Below, piece after piece: positions 1-7,097 of a stretch of DNA of 31,559 nucleotides (positions are counted from its first letter, which is position 1; each line of letters opens with the position of its first letter). The notes beneath the pieces were generated by a model. The model did not search any database, had not been told where the DNA came from, and worked only from the letters and a program-made list of their open reading frames with translations. The stretch is from a virus, in the IMG/VR virus record IMGVR_UViG_3300005663_000149, positions 1 to 31,559 of that record; one strand, given 5' to 3'. A program made the position numbers and the translations under genes.

Positions 1-1665
1 TGAATCTACAACCCGTCCGCCACGTTCAATCGTATCGCCGAACTCATCTACAGCCCTGCGCTTGGCGGGTTCTTTCACTATCGCGCTAGGACGCTGCGGC
101 TGTCGTTCCAGCCCTCTCCCAGAAAATTCAACTACGGTATCATCTCCAAAAACTTTGCCCAGCGTCTTTGCCTCATCTCCCACCCTAGAGAGACGAACGA
201 TTACCCCGTCGTAACCCTCAGACTCTAGTAATTCCCTAAGCTGGGCAATCTCTCTGCTGGTCTCAACTAAACCTTCAGCCTTCATCCTTATCGGGTTGGG
301 GAATTTCCAGCCTGCCCTCCGAGTCAATGTGCTCCATTCCGCATCTGTTCGTATAGTTAGAGGGTTTTCTAGCCTAACCGCCACCTTCTCTACGGTTGGT
401 CCGAAAAATTCCGCAAATTCCCTGCTTGGTGTGCTGTATCGACCCGGCCCCAAAATAGGCTCACCAGGATAGCCTTGAGAATAAACTGAACCCATTTCTT
501 TGCGGCCTGAACCTCTCAATAAATTCATCTCAACTGGTTTTCCAGTTCGAGCAGTATCAAGGTTCTTAGCAGGTGCGCTCGGCTCCCGTTCAAGCATCGA
601 GGGTCGCGTAGGCGGACGCTCCGCTGCTCTCGCGGTAACTGCTTCTGCTTCCCTCTGTCGGCGGAGCACTTCCGGCACCCTCTCAGCCGCTACCCCCAAG
701 TCGGCGGCTTCCCGCGCTGAAACCGGCTGGGGGGCCGGCAAAGGCTCTGTGGGAGGCTCTGGCGCTTTGAATGGATCTACCCAATCTGGGTGTGTTCTGT
801 CTGCCTTCAAAGAAGCGCGTGGAGTGCCACCCTCTCCAACTACATAGTTGGTTGGTTTTCCATCCTCAAAGATTTGCCGCGTTCCCGGCGCTTCGACCAT
901 TTCCCCTGGCTTTTTCTTGCTAAGTCCATAAAGGGGATGTTGGTAAATAGCCCCCTCTGGGGGCGTTGGGACAGCACTAGGAGGCGCTGGCTTCGCCTCT
1001 GGCGCGCGTTCGGCCTCTGTCCGCCCTGCTACCCTGGCTCTTCTGCCTCGGACAGCGTGGGTGCCAGCCAGAGCAGCCAGCAGGGCCGTCAGACCCATTC
1101 TGGTAGCAATCTGCGCTGTACGCTGCTCGTCGCCTTCGTTTATGGCCTCACGGAGTTCGGGGTACTGCTCGGCCATGCCGCTAACCATGTGGATTGAGAA
1201 GCCACCTGAAATAATCCTGCTGACAAGTGGTAATGCACCTGCGGTCAAGCCTGCCCCTGCTAGGATTGCGATGTTGCTTGGGGTCGAAAGACTTTCAGCT
1301 ACTTCGGCGACACCGCGCACTACTCCACCAAGAGGAAAGTCCACTGTTTCGGCAGGTTGAACTCCTTGCCCGGGTGGTGCCACTTGAGGGCCAAAACGGC
1401 TAGGATAGCGAGGTAGGCTTACGGTAGTAGTTGGCGGGCCTTCGGGAAACAGCTTCGTCAAAGGGATCAGCGGGACATCTACTTCGGTTTCCTGTACGGG
1501 TATCCCTGCGGCTCTGGGAGCAATGCCCATCTTGAACGGGGGGCGAACCAGTGGGGGCGGGGCGGGTGTCAGCTTGGGTGGCTTTGTAGGTTCTGGTACT
1601 GCAGCGTCGGGAGTGAAGCTAATCTTTTTATCTGGCCGAAAATCAATCTGTAACCCGTTCGCCAT
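1..1665 (-). CDS. Large internal virion/ejection protein with ADP-ribosyltransferase-like domain (partial, runs off left edge)
   Basis: The reading frame opens with ATG at 1665, 2 nt after the stop of the upstream gene, and stays open for 555 codons to base 1, so the C-terminus lies outside the window. The first ~110 residues are proline-rich. A hydrophobic, Ala/Gly-rich stretch follows (about residues 115-200), as is usual in ejected phage proteins. Residues ~380-520 look like the ART-PolyVal fold of phage polyvalent proteins. They show an LLRGSG strand (R384), GPGRYSTPSREFAEFFG (Y410, S411, T412), a VRLENPLTI strand (431-438), GYDGVIV (484-490) and VVEF (E513). This order matches known toxin-like ART domains in polyvalent proteins; a catalytic R384-S411/T412-E513 set is inferred. 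The gene holds the position of P22 gene 16/20 ejection proteins, so the domain may be delivered with the DNA. Whether it is active is unknown. Confidence 0.72.
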   Translation of the reverse strand, partial: MANGLQIDFRPDKKISFTPDAAVPEPTKPPKLTPAPPPLVRPPFKMGIAPRAAGIPVQETEVDVPLIPLTKLFPEGPPTTTVSLPRYPSRFGPQVAPPGQGVQPAETVDFPLGGVVRGVAEVAESLSTPSNIAILAGAGLTAGALPLVSRIISGGFSIHMVSGMAEQYPELREAINEGDEQRTAQIATRMGLTALLAALAGTHAVRGRRARVAGRTEAERAPEAKPAPPSAVPTPPEGAIYQHPLYGLSKKKPGEMVEAPGTRQIFEDGKPTNYVVGEGGTPRASLKADRTHPDWVDPFKAPEPPTEPLPAPQPVSAREAADLGVAAERVPEVLRRQREAEAVTARAAERPPTRPSMLEREPSAPAKNLDTARTGKPVEMNLLRGSGRKEMGSVYSQGYPGEPILGPGRYSTPSREFAEFFGPTVEKVAVRLENPLTIRTDAEWSTLTRRAGWKFPNPIRMKAEGLVETSREIAQLRELLESEGYDGVIVRLSRVGDEAKTLGKVFGDDTVVEFSGRGLERQPQRPSAIVKEPAKRRAVDEFGDTIERGGRVVDS

Positions 1666-1667
1666 AA

Positions 1668-2771
1668 TTATTCTACTTTCCGATAGCCTTGTTTAATGGC
1701 GTCCTGAAGTTGCGCCCTTGGTATTTTCCCTCTCACCCCATCTGGAGAAATGACGGAAACTGTGTCGGCTAGTTTGCCTTGTTCTGGAGCCTTTCCGCTC
1801 AGGACAGCATCGTAGTCTTCGTTGGCCTTCCGCAGAAGTTCTTCCATTCGAGCAGCTTGTTCTTTTGTCGGATCGCCTGGGAATCCAATCTGGGCCTTGA
1901 TTACCTCCATTTCTCGCTTGAACCGTGCGTTGATGGAATCAAGTTGCCGCTTTTCCTCCCCGGTCGCTTGGCGATATTTCTCTTGCAAGCCAATCCACTG
2001 TCTTGCCAGTCTTTGTTGTTTGGGATCACCAGAAGCGAAGGCAGCGAATGGAGTAGTCGCCTTTTTCCCCCATGCTGCAATTTCCTTTCGCGCTTGAATC
2101 TCAACCTTTCCGTTTTTCTTTAGGCCCTTGGCTTCTAGCCATGCGGGATAAACAGCTTGAAACTCTCGCTCACTTGCCGGTTTTTCCATTTCGCGCTGGT
2201 GCCGACGAGTTTCCTTGTCCACACGCCGCTGCCTTTCAGCCGCAATCTGATCCTTTGCCGATGTGGAAGATAGGGCACCAACCCGCATGAACTCATCGCC
2301 TGGATACTGCTCTGGCGCCTCTTGCGCCCTTATCACGCCACTCTGGATCAACTGCCCTCGTACCTGTGCGTAGGCTTGCGTGCGCTGCTGCTCTGACACA
2401 CCAAGCACCGCCTGAAAAGCACCCCCGATAGCATCATTCCTCTTGGCGGCATTGTCCAGTGCGGCCCCATCTAAATCTTCCAACGCCTTTCTCGACTTCG
2501 TGATGGAATCTCTGTACTGCGAAATCAACTGCGGCGACACACCAGCCCTGGTAACTAGTTCGATGGTTTTCCGTGGGTCGCCCTGCGCCTCCATGTAGGC
2601 TTTGCGGAATATCTGCTGGTCTTTCTGCGCCTGTTGCTGTTGCTCGAGTTTTAGTTGCCCCGCTTGCTGGCCCTGCAGGAGACTCTTCAAATGAACCGCC
2701 TTCGTCATTTGGTCCAGCGGGCTCTTAAACTGTGGGGTGCGTACCCCCAACGCGGCTAGTGGGATTCCCAT
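1668..2771 (-). CDS. Putative DNA-ejection (internal virion) protein, gp20/gp16 position
   Basis: 367 aa. ATG at 2771 is preceded by a good AAGGAG site 6 nt upstream. The protein is hydrophilic, Gln/Lys/Arg-rich and largely helical, with a Gln-rich coiled stretch near residues 34-55 and long charged helices around 180-310. The C-terminus (about residues 340-367) has a compact module, SPDGVRGKIPRAQLQDAIKQGYR, of a type I remember at the ends of many phage structural proteins. No enzyme motif is visible. It sits between the gp7-like protein and the ART-bearing protein, where P22 carries ejection genes 20 and 16, and the junctions are 1-2 nt. An E-protein role (forming part of the trans-envelope conduit) is inferred from position and composition only. 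Confidence 0.6.
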   Translation of the reverse strand: MGIPLAALGVRTPQFKSPLDQMTKAVHLKSLLQGQQAGQLKLEQQQQAQKDQQIFRKAYMEAQGDPRKTIELVTRAGVSPQLISQYRDSITKSRKALEDLDGAALDNAAKRNDAIGGAFQAVLGVSEQQRTQAYAQVRGQLIQSGVIRAQEAPEQYPGDEFMRVGALSSTSAKDQIAAERQRRVDKETRRHQREMEKPASEREFQAVYPAWLEAKGLKKNGKVEIQARKEIAAWGKKATTPFAAFASGDPKQQRLARQWIGLQEKYRQATGEEKRQLDSINARFKREMEVIKAQIGFPGDPTKEQAARMEELLRKANEDYDAVLSGKAPEQGKLADTVSVISPDGVRGKIPRAQLQDAIKQGYRKVE

Positions 2772-2772
2772 A

Positions 2773-3918
2773 CTATTCTCCTTGCTCCTCCGGCCTCCGC
2801 AATGCTTGGGCCAGGAGAAGGTCGCTTAGGCTTCCAGTAGCTCCCGCGATTCCTCCGGTAATGGCATTCGCGCTACCGACATAACCACTGGCCCGGGCTG
2901 CTGCTGCGTTCTGGATACTTTGGCCTTGCTGTGCGGCAGAACCCAGGAGAATGTTACTCACGTTCCCGGCCGCAAACTGTCCCGCCGAGGAAAGTTGCCC
3001 TGCTGCGGTCTGTCCCACCCCGGACAAGGAAGCCAGTCGGTTGAACTGATTAGCCTGGTTCTGTTGGAAGATGTTGTAGTTTTGCTGGTACTCCGTCAGC
3101 GCCCGGTTATAGACGTTGCTGTACTCACCAGAGGCATAGTCCTGTCCGTAGCGCGTGAGGGCTTCTGAGGTTGCCCCGGTCAGAAGGTTGCCACGCGCCG
3201 CGGCTGAATGCTCCAGGACATCCTGACCTTCTTGCAGCCGGAATTGATAGCCCGGAGTAAGCTGCATGGTTTCGAGCGTAGGAGCTTCAAACTCCTCCCC
3301 GAACGGCTGCATCAAGGAACCAAACTCTCCCAATTCAGGATTAACCAGCGAACTAAGGTTGCCCGCTTCTCCCTCAGCACCAGCTAATACGGGAGTTGGA
3401 GCACCTCTACTACCACCCTCAAAGGGAATGCCGCCTGGGGGTAGAGTGCTTCCTCCTGCCAGAGTAGAAAGTGGAACTCCATCCTCAGAGGGACGGCCAC
3501 CCTTCCCCCTCGCCTCTAGCAAGGCTTGTATCCGTGGGGGCAAGGTAACGCCGCCGCGAGTTCCCGTACTCCCACTACCTACAAATCGTGGCTCACCGCC
3601 CGCACCCGGAACCGCGCCGCCAGCCTCTTGTTGCTGTCCTGGAATCCCCATCAGATACGACAGGTTGGCGAGTGCCCCACGGCCAGTTTGAAGCCACGGA
3701 GCAAAGTTCTCTTGGGTAGTGGCAAATTGCTCTCTTTGAAAAGCTAGGGCTTCTCTGGCGGACTGAGCCTGTAGTTCTGCGGCGCGAGTTCCGGCCTCGG
3801 CTTGTACCCCAGCGGCACGTCCAGCCGCTCTTGACCCGATGACGCCGCTTGCGACCGCGCCACCAGCAGCGGCAATCCCACCGATTGCTAACGCGGTTCC
3901 AGTGCTAATTGCTGGCAT
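2773..3918 (-). CDS. DNA transfer/ejection protein, P22 gp7-like
   Basis: 381 aa. The ATG at 3918 overlaps the stop of the GNAT gene (TAATG), so translation is probably coupled. The N-terminus is a Gly/Ala-rich hydrophobic helix (residues 5-35), then a Gln-rich helix with the recurrent QREQFATTQENFAPWL pattern, a Gly/Pro-rich linker (~95-190), and a conserved C-terminal half. That half has GYQFRLQEGQDVLEHSAAARG followed by GATSEALTRYGQDYASGEY and QNQANQFNRLASLSGVGQ. These strings are typical of proteins annotated as 'DNA transfer protein' in P22-like podoviruses and prophages. The expected role is an internal capsid protein ejected into the host envelope with the genome. The order gp10 - x - GNAT - this gene - ejection proteins agrees with it. 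Confidence 0.75.
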   Translation of the reverse strand: MPAISTGTALAIGGIAAAGGAVASGVIGSRAAGRAAGVQAEAGTRAAELQAQSAREALAFQREQFATTQENFAPWLQTGRGALANLSYLMGIPGQQQEAGGAVPGAGGEPRFVGSGSTGTRGGVTLPPRIQALLEARGKGGRPSEDGVPLSTLAGGSTLPPGGIPFEGGSRGAPTPVLAGAEGEAGNLSSLVNPELGEFGSLMQPFGEEFEAPTLETMQLTPGYQFRLQEGQDVLEHSAAARGNLLTGATSEALTRYGQDYASGEYSNVYNRALTEYQQNYNIFQQNQANQFNRLASLSGVGQTAAGQLSSAGQFAAGNVSNILLGSAAQQGQSIQNAAAARASGYVGSANAITGGIAGATGSLSDLLLAQALRRPEEQGE

Positions 3919-4355
3919 TAGAGTGTCCTCTGGTAGCCTGTTTCAACTTTCTTGTAGCCCGACAACTTGGAAAACAATTCATCTTGGTCGATAGGGCAGG
4001 TCAGGTGCATCTGTACCGCCCCTAATTTCTTAGCCAATGTCTCGGCTTCCCACTTCAAGCGCAAGCCAGCCATCGTCTTTCGCGCTTCTGGTTCCACATA
4101 CCAAATCAGTTCTCCCGCTGTCATCAAGCCAGAATAATAGTGGGGAAAAAGAATGAAGCAAAATACTCCAACCAGCTTGCCCTCTTGTTCTTCGACCAGG
4201 ATTCTAGCCTGTGGGTTCGTGACCAGCTTCTTAGCAAGTTCAAGAGGAACCTCTGGATTGTCTGCGATGATCTCCCGGTAAGGACCGGACAGTAGAAAGT
4301 TCCTTCCCATTTCAATAATCCGAGGAATGTCGGCTGGGGTCGCTTCTCGGATCAT
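3918..4355 (-). CDS. GNAT-family N-acetyltransferase-like protein in the ejection cassette
   Basis: 145 aa. A longer frame could open at a GTG upstream, but the ATG at 4355 overlaps the upstream stop (TAATG) and begins exactly at the classic GNAT N-terminus MIREATPADIPRIIEMG. Strand beta-4-like 'GELIWYVEPEARKTMAGLRL' (about residues 77-96) matches the GNAT acetyl-CoA-binding region, although the usual Q/RxxGxG/A loop is degenerate (ARKTMAG). The C-terminal part, KLGAVQMHLTCPIDQ to SGYKKVETGYQRTL, fits the beta-5 to beta-7 end of GNAT folds. A GNAT-like protein among internal virion proteins recalls the T7 gp13-type family, which I recall as GNAT-related. Both structural assembly and host-protein acetylation are possible. 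Confidence 0.72.
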   Translation of the reverse strand: MIREATPADIPRIIEMGRNFLLSGPYREIIADNPEVPLELAKKLVTNPQARILVEEQEGKLVGVFCFILFPHYYSGLMTAGELIWYVEPEARKTMAGLRLKWEAETLAKKLGAVQMHLTCPIDQDELFSKLSGYKKVETGYQRTL

Positions 4356-5230
4356 TATGTCAGCCCAACCACGATAAAGGTTCGACGGTCGCTCTCCCAC
4401 TGATCGTTCACGGTCGAACCGTCCGTTCTTCCCTGCATTTTGAATATACGGTTTCCAGCCGAAAGCCCTGTGGCTACCCACACATTTGTATGCAATTGAA
4501 TTGCGGCCCCAACAAGACTTTCCTGCCCCGCCTTATCGGAACCGACCTCGGCCACAGCATCTACCATAACTCTACTTTCGATTAACGATGCAAGATCAGC
4601 AACAAAAGACCCACGGAAAATTATCAAGGCTGCCCCGCCCTGTATATTTACTGTCTTGGTCATCTCAGGAATATCTTTATAGGTGCTTAGGACATCACTG
4701 ATTGTCGGATCGGCCGTACTTCCAACCACCACACTCATATCAAGATGACTGGCTGTTTCATCGGCATCAACCTCGGCGGGTTCCTTCGCCTCAATGGATG
4801 TCCGCAGAGCATCCGATGTGAACATTCGGGCCAGGGAGTCGGTTTTCTGCTTCCCCAAAGCCACGGCACCATCTAAAATCGACCCCTCGATCACCTTGTC
4901 AGTCACAACAACCCGCGACAAGTCCCCAGCTCCATCAAGTCCCAGAAACCCCCTCTTTCCTCCGGTCAGGGGGCTTCCAACTCCATCCGCTGCAATCGCG
5001 TCGGTATCTTCCAGCAATCCCGCTACTGTCAGTTTGACGACCGTAGTTCCAATCCCTTCCGTTCTGCCTTGAATGATTGTCGCAGAAGCAATTTGTCCCA
5101 ACAGGGTAAGAGTGTTTTGCAGCTTCTTATCATATTCCAGCAGTTTTTGGAGCGCCGTCCAGGTAAGCATTCCTTTTTCGTCCACAAAGCGGGAGCGACT
5201 AGGTGCAAAGGTGCTGGGGTTAGTGCTCAT
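4355..5230 (-). CDS. Putative tail/fibre-adaptor structural protein
   Basis: 291 aa. ATG at 5230 overlaps the stop of the gp10 homologue (ATGA). The N-terminal segment RFVDEKGMLTWTALQKLLEYDKKLQ resembles short N-terminal anchoring helices of phage head or tail fibre proteins. The middle (65-150) contains TVVKLTVAGLLEDTDAIAADG and LSRVVVTDKVIEGSILDG, suggesting stacked beta repeats. The C-terminal ~110 residues look like a beta-rich knob with INIQGG-type strands, ending in DRRTFIVVGLT. It occupies the slot of P22 gene 26 (tail needle), next to gp10, but shows no long trimeric coiled coil, so I do not call it a needle. A tail-tip or fibre protein is the best guess. Confidence 0.5.
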   Translation of the reverse strand: MSTNPSTFAPSRSRFVDEKGMLTWTALQKLLEYDKKLQNTLTLLGQIASATIIQGRTEGIGTTVVKLTVAGLLEDTDAIAADGVGSPLTGGKRGFLGLDGAGDLSRVVVTDKVIEGSILDGAVALGKQKTDSLARMFTSDALRTSIEAKEPAEVDADETASHLDMSVVVGSTADPTISDVLSTYKDIPEMTKTVNIQGGAALIIFRGSFVADLASLIESRVMVDAVAEVGSDKAGQESLVGAAIQLHTNVWVATGLSAGNRIFKMQGRTDGSTVNDQWESDRRTFIVVGLT

Positions 5231-6669
5231 GCTCCGTTCCCCGGTGTCAGGTCAAGGTACGCATCAATAATTCTCCACGGCACTGCATCGCTGGCGCTGA
5301 TCTCGTAAATCCGGTCACGGGATCGTCCTAAGCGCAGCCACCTTGCGCGCTTGCTATACTCACCCGCTTTCCCTACTCCCCTGTTGTGGGTGTTTGACCA
5401 TGTGTGCCCGCCGTCATCAGACCAGCGCAAACCCATCATTGGGTCGCGTGGATTTCCTTCGCCATCAAGTAGCGGCGGGGTTGGCCCCACTCCCATCTCA
5501 AGGGCAACGTGGAGTTCATGGTGGAAGTCCCAATTGCTTTCTCTAGAAATATGCGGTGCGCGCCGAACCCGGCGAATCGCACTTCCGTCATCGTCAAAGA
5601 TGGAAATGGACATCTCATAGACTTTATTGCTCTTCCAATCGCCGACTAGATGCTTTCCGAAATTGAAGGTGTGGTTGCGGCTGTGGTGCGCCTCAAAAAC
5701 GCCAAGATTCAGAAACGCTCGCTCATGCCACATATTTGACGCCACATCAAAAACCCAAGTCGCCGATGCCGTTGGGAAAAGCAGGACGTAAAAACTATGG
5801 CCTTGATCCTGGTAAGAATAGCCGATGGCGTCATTGATGGTTGTGTAGCCCTGCATGGCAAACTCGATAGCGTGGTTGCTCACGCGCTGGGGCGTATAGC
5901 CTGCGGCCCGCCATACCATCGCGGCTCCGCGTTCATCCCCGCCCAGCCAGAACAGCGTGTTGTCCAGTCTCGCGGGCGAATGAGTTGCAACCATTCCCTT
6001 CTCGATTATCGCACCAGGGATCACATCGAAGATTTGAGCACTGCCTGAATCGAAGTACACGACACTCTTGGTTATCCCAAAAAGCCACAGCTCCCGGTGG
6101 TCGGCCTTGAATCCCACGATGTTGTCAGGAAACACTGAAACCGTGATGATCTGTAAAGCGGGCCACGAGGTTGCATCCACAACAGTTGAAATTCTGAAGG
6201 TCTGCGAATCCTTAATCAGCGCCAGGAAGAACCCGTCAACGTACTCAACCATCGAAACATTCGTAAGTGTCCCAGAGGCGATTTTTGTCAATCCATTTGT
6301 TATCAGATTCAGAACGTGCGCCCTCCCGCCGCTGGAAATGAGTAGTTGCGTCGGACTAGCGGCCATCGAGACGGGCAGGCTATCACCTGTTACCGTTCCA
6401 CGCAAAACCTTGGTTCCGTCTGCAAAAATCTCGTACAATTTTGCCCCAGCCACAGCGAAAGTCCGTGCGTTGATGGTATGAATCCCCCGCACCGAAGCGC
6501 CTGTGAGTGCCACAAAGAGTTTCAGCCCGGGCGTAGGATAGAGCACCAGATTAGACTTCCCTGCTCCCGTCTCAATTAACTCTGGATACCAGTTCATCGT
6601 AAAATCAGCACTGGCGTTGGGAGACTGTGATCTGTAGGTGCCTGCGAGAGCTAGGGGGTGACGAGCCAT
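5227..6669 (-). CDS. P22 gp10-like packaged-DNA stabilisation / tail hub protein
   Basis: 480 aa, close to the ~470 aa of P22 gp10. ATG at 6669 has an AGGAG site 9 nt upstream. The N-terminus (YRSQSPNASADFTMNWYPELIE, then YPTPGLKLF) is the family signature. Repeated WLGGDERG / VWRAAGYTPQRVSNHAIE and WVFDVASNMWHER strings suggest a beta-propeller. The C-terminal MGLRWSDDGGHTWSNTHNRGVGKAGEYSKRARWLRLGRSRDRIYEI is the most recognisable element. In P22 this protein binds under gp4 and closes the portal vertex after packaging. Here it is separated from its usual neighbour gp4 by the plus-strand HNH insertion, which starts immediately upstream of its ribosome site. Confidence 0.85.
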   Translation of the reverse strand: MARHPLALAGTYRSQSPNASADFTMNWYPELIETGAGKSNLVLYPTPGLKLFVALTGASVRGIHTINARTFAVAGAKLYEIFADGTKVLRGTVTGDSLPVSMAASPTQLLISSGGRAHVLNLITNGLTKIASGTLTNVSMVEYVDGFFLALIKDSQTFRISTVVDATSWPALQIITVSVFPDNIVGFKADHRELWLFGITKSVVYFDSGSAQIFDVIPGAIIEKGMVATHSPARLDNTLFWLGGDERGAAMVWRAAGYTPQRVSNHAIEFAMQGYTTINDAIGYSYQDQGHSFYVLLFPTASATWVFDVASNMWHERAFLNLGVFEAHHSRNHTFNFGKHLVGDWKSNKVYEMSISIFDDDGSAIRRVRRAPHISRESNWDFHHELHVALEMGVGPTPPLLDGEGNPRDPMMGLRWSDDGGHTWSNTHNRGVGKAGEYSKRARWLRLGRSRDRIYEISASDAVPWRIIDAYLDLTPGNGA

Positions 6670-6671
6670 TG

Positions 6672-6680
6672 TGCTATACT
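6672..6680 (+). promoter_or_regulatory. Candidate extended -10 promoter (TGC TATACT) upstream of the permuted tRNA
   Basis: TGC followed by TATACT (6675-6680) is an extended -10 with five of six consensus bases. No good -35 is seen 16-18 nt upstream. The predicted start would be 6687-6688, where the first purine is G6688, the first base of the swapped tRNA 3' half. Caution: the same bases hold the antisense of the gp10 ribosome site (AGGAG at 6679-6683 on the minus strand), so the motif could be coincidental. Confidence 0.4.
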
Positions 6681-6687
6681 CCTGTCC

Positions 6688-6787
6688 GGGGCAAGACGGA
6701 CGTTCGACTCGTCCCTGAGATAGCGCTTCCTAGGTCAACAAAGCGTGCGGTACTCAGTAGCTCAACGGTAGAGCAGCCCCATTTCAT
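6688..6787 (+). tRNA. Candidate circularly permuted tRNA (3' half before 5' half), loop reads as Glu (UUC)
   Basis: The elements appear in this order. GGGGC (6688-6692) fits anticodon stem 39-43. AAGAC (6693-6697) is a canonical 5-nt variable loop with G46 and C48. GGACG-TTCGACT-CGTCC (6698-6714) is a perfect T arm with a TTCRANY loop. CTGAG (6715-6719) is acceptor 3' strand. A spacer follows (6720-6752). CTCAG (6753-6757) is acceptor 5' strand, TA (6758-6759) fits positions 8-9, GCTC-AACGGTA-GAGC (6760-6774) is a perfect D arm with G18G19, A (6775) fits position 26, GCCCC (6776-6780) is anticodon stem 27-31, and ATTTCAT (6781-6787) is a loop with U33, UUC and A37. Both cross-half helices (CTGAG/CTCAG and GGGGC/GCCCC) pair 5 of 5. 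The outer acceptor pairs need a bulged A6720 to form (TA 6751-6752 with TA 6721-6722). The spacer can fold as GCGCTT (6723-6728) with AAGCGT (6741-6746). No CCA is encoded. Function is unproven. Confidence 0.6.
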
Positions 6788-6800
6788 CTTAGAAATCTCC

Positions 6801-6829
6801 TTGACACAGTTTTACGCATATGCTACCGT
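6801..6829 (+). promoter_or_regulatory. Candidate promoter (TTGACA, 17 bp, TGC TACCGT) for the HNH cassette
   Basis: A perfect -35 TTGACA (6801-6806) lies 17 bp from TACCGT (6824-6829), which keeps the TAnnnT core and carries an extended -10 TGC at 6821-6823. The predicted start is ~6836, one base before the ATG of the next gene. It is the only strong sigma70-like signal seen on the plus strand here and would drive the two plus-strand genes independently of the phage late operon. Because the start falls at the start codon, the mRNA may be leaderless. Confidence 0.6.
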
Positions 6830-6836
6830 AGCATCC

Positions 6837-7097
6837 ATGCCAAACACTCTTATGACAGTAAAGGAAGTCTGCAAAGAGTTCGCAGATAAAATAAATGCGA
6901 TTCCCGACAAGCGCGTTCGGAGAGCCATAGTTGAGTCGTTATCTGGAAGCCTTTTCATGGGGCCAGGAAGCAAAGCACTCCAAACCTCAAAGGCTGCACG
7001 CAGCCATGCTTCAAAAATCATGCACGCCAGTATGACAGCGGAAAAGAGACGCCAGAGAGCTAGGCGGGCTGCAAAAGCACGCTGGGCCAAAAAATGA
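6837..7097 (+). CDS. Small basic protein encoded upstream of the HNH endonuclease
   Basis: 86 aa. No Shine-Dalgarno precedes the ATG at 6837 or the in-frame ATG at 6852; a promoter is positioned to start the transcript at about 6836, so leaderless translation is likely. The N-terminal half (MTVKEVCKEFADKINAIPDKRVRRAIVESL, described in pieces: helix 6-20, helix 24-36) is helical. The C-terminus is strongly basic (KRRQRARRAAKARWAKK), suggesting nucleic-acid binding. The stop overlaps the HNH start (ATGA), so the two are co-translated. I do not recognise a named family. A DNA-binding partner or regulator of the endonuclease is inferred from basicity and coupling only. Confidence 0.6.
   Translation: MPNTLMTVKEVCKEFADKINAIPDKRVRRAIVESLSGSLFMGPGSKALQTSKAARSHASKIMHASMTAEKRRQRARRAAKARWAKK

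Noticed and set aside
6688-6787. Phage attachment site (attP) in a tRNA
   Set aside because: attP sites usually carry only the 3' half; here the 5' half is also present and no integrase is in the window.
6751-6836. A normal-order tRNA starting at the D-arm half
   Set aside because: Downstream of GCCCC there is no pairing anticodon strand (CTTAG) and no T arm; the matching halves lie upstream instead.
6600-6900. Group I intron (permuted intron-exon) around the tRNA halves
   Set aside because: Flanks are gp10 coding sequence on one side and a promoter within 15 nt on the other; no P3/P7-like core could be seen and there is too little space.
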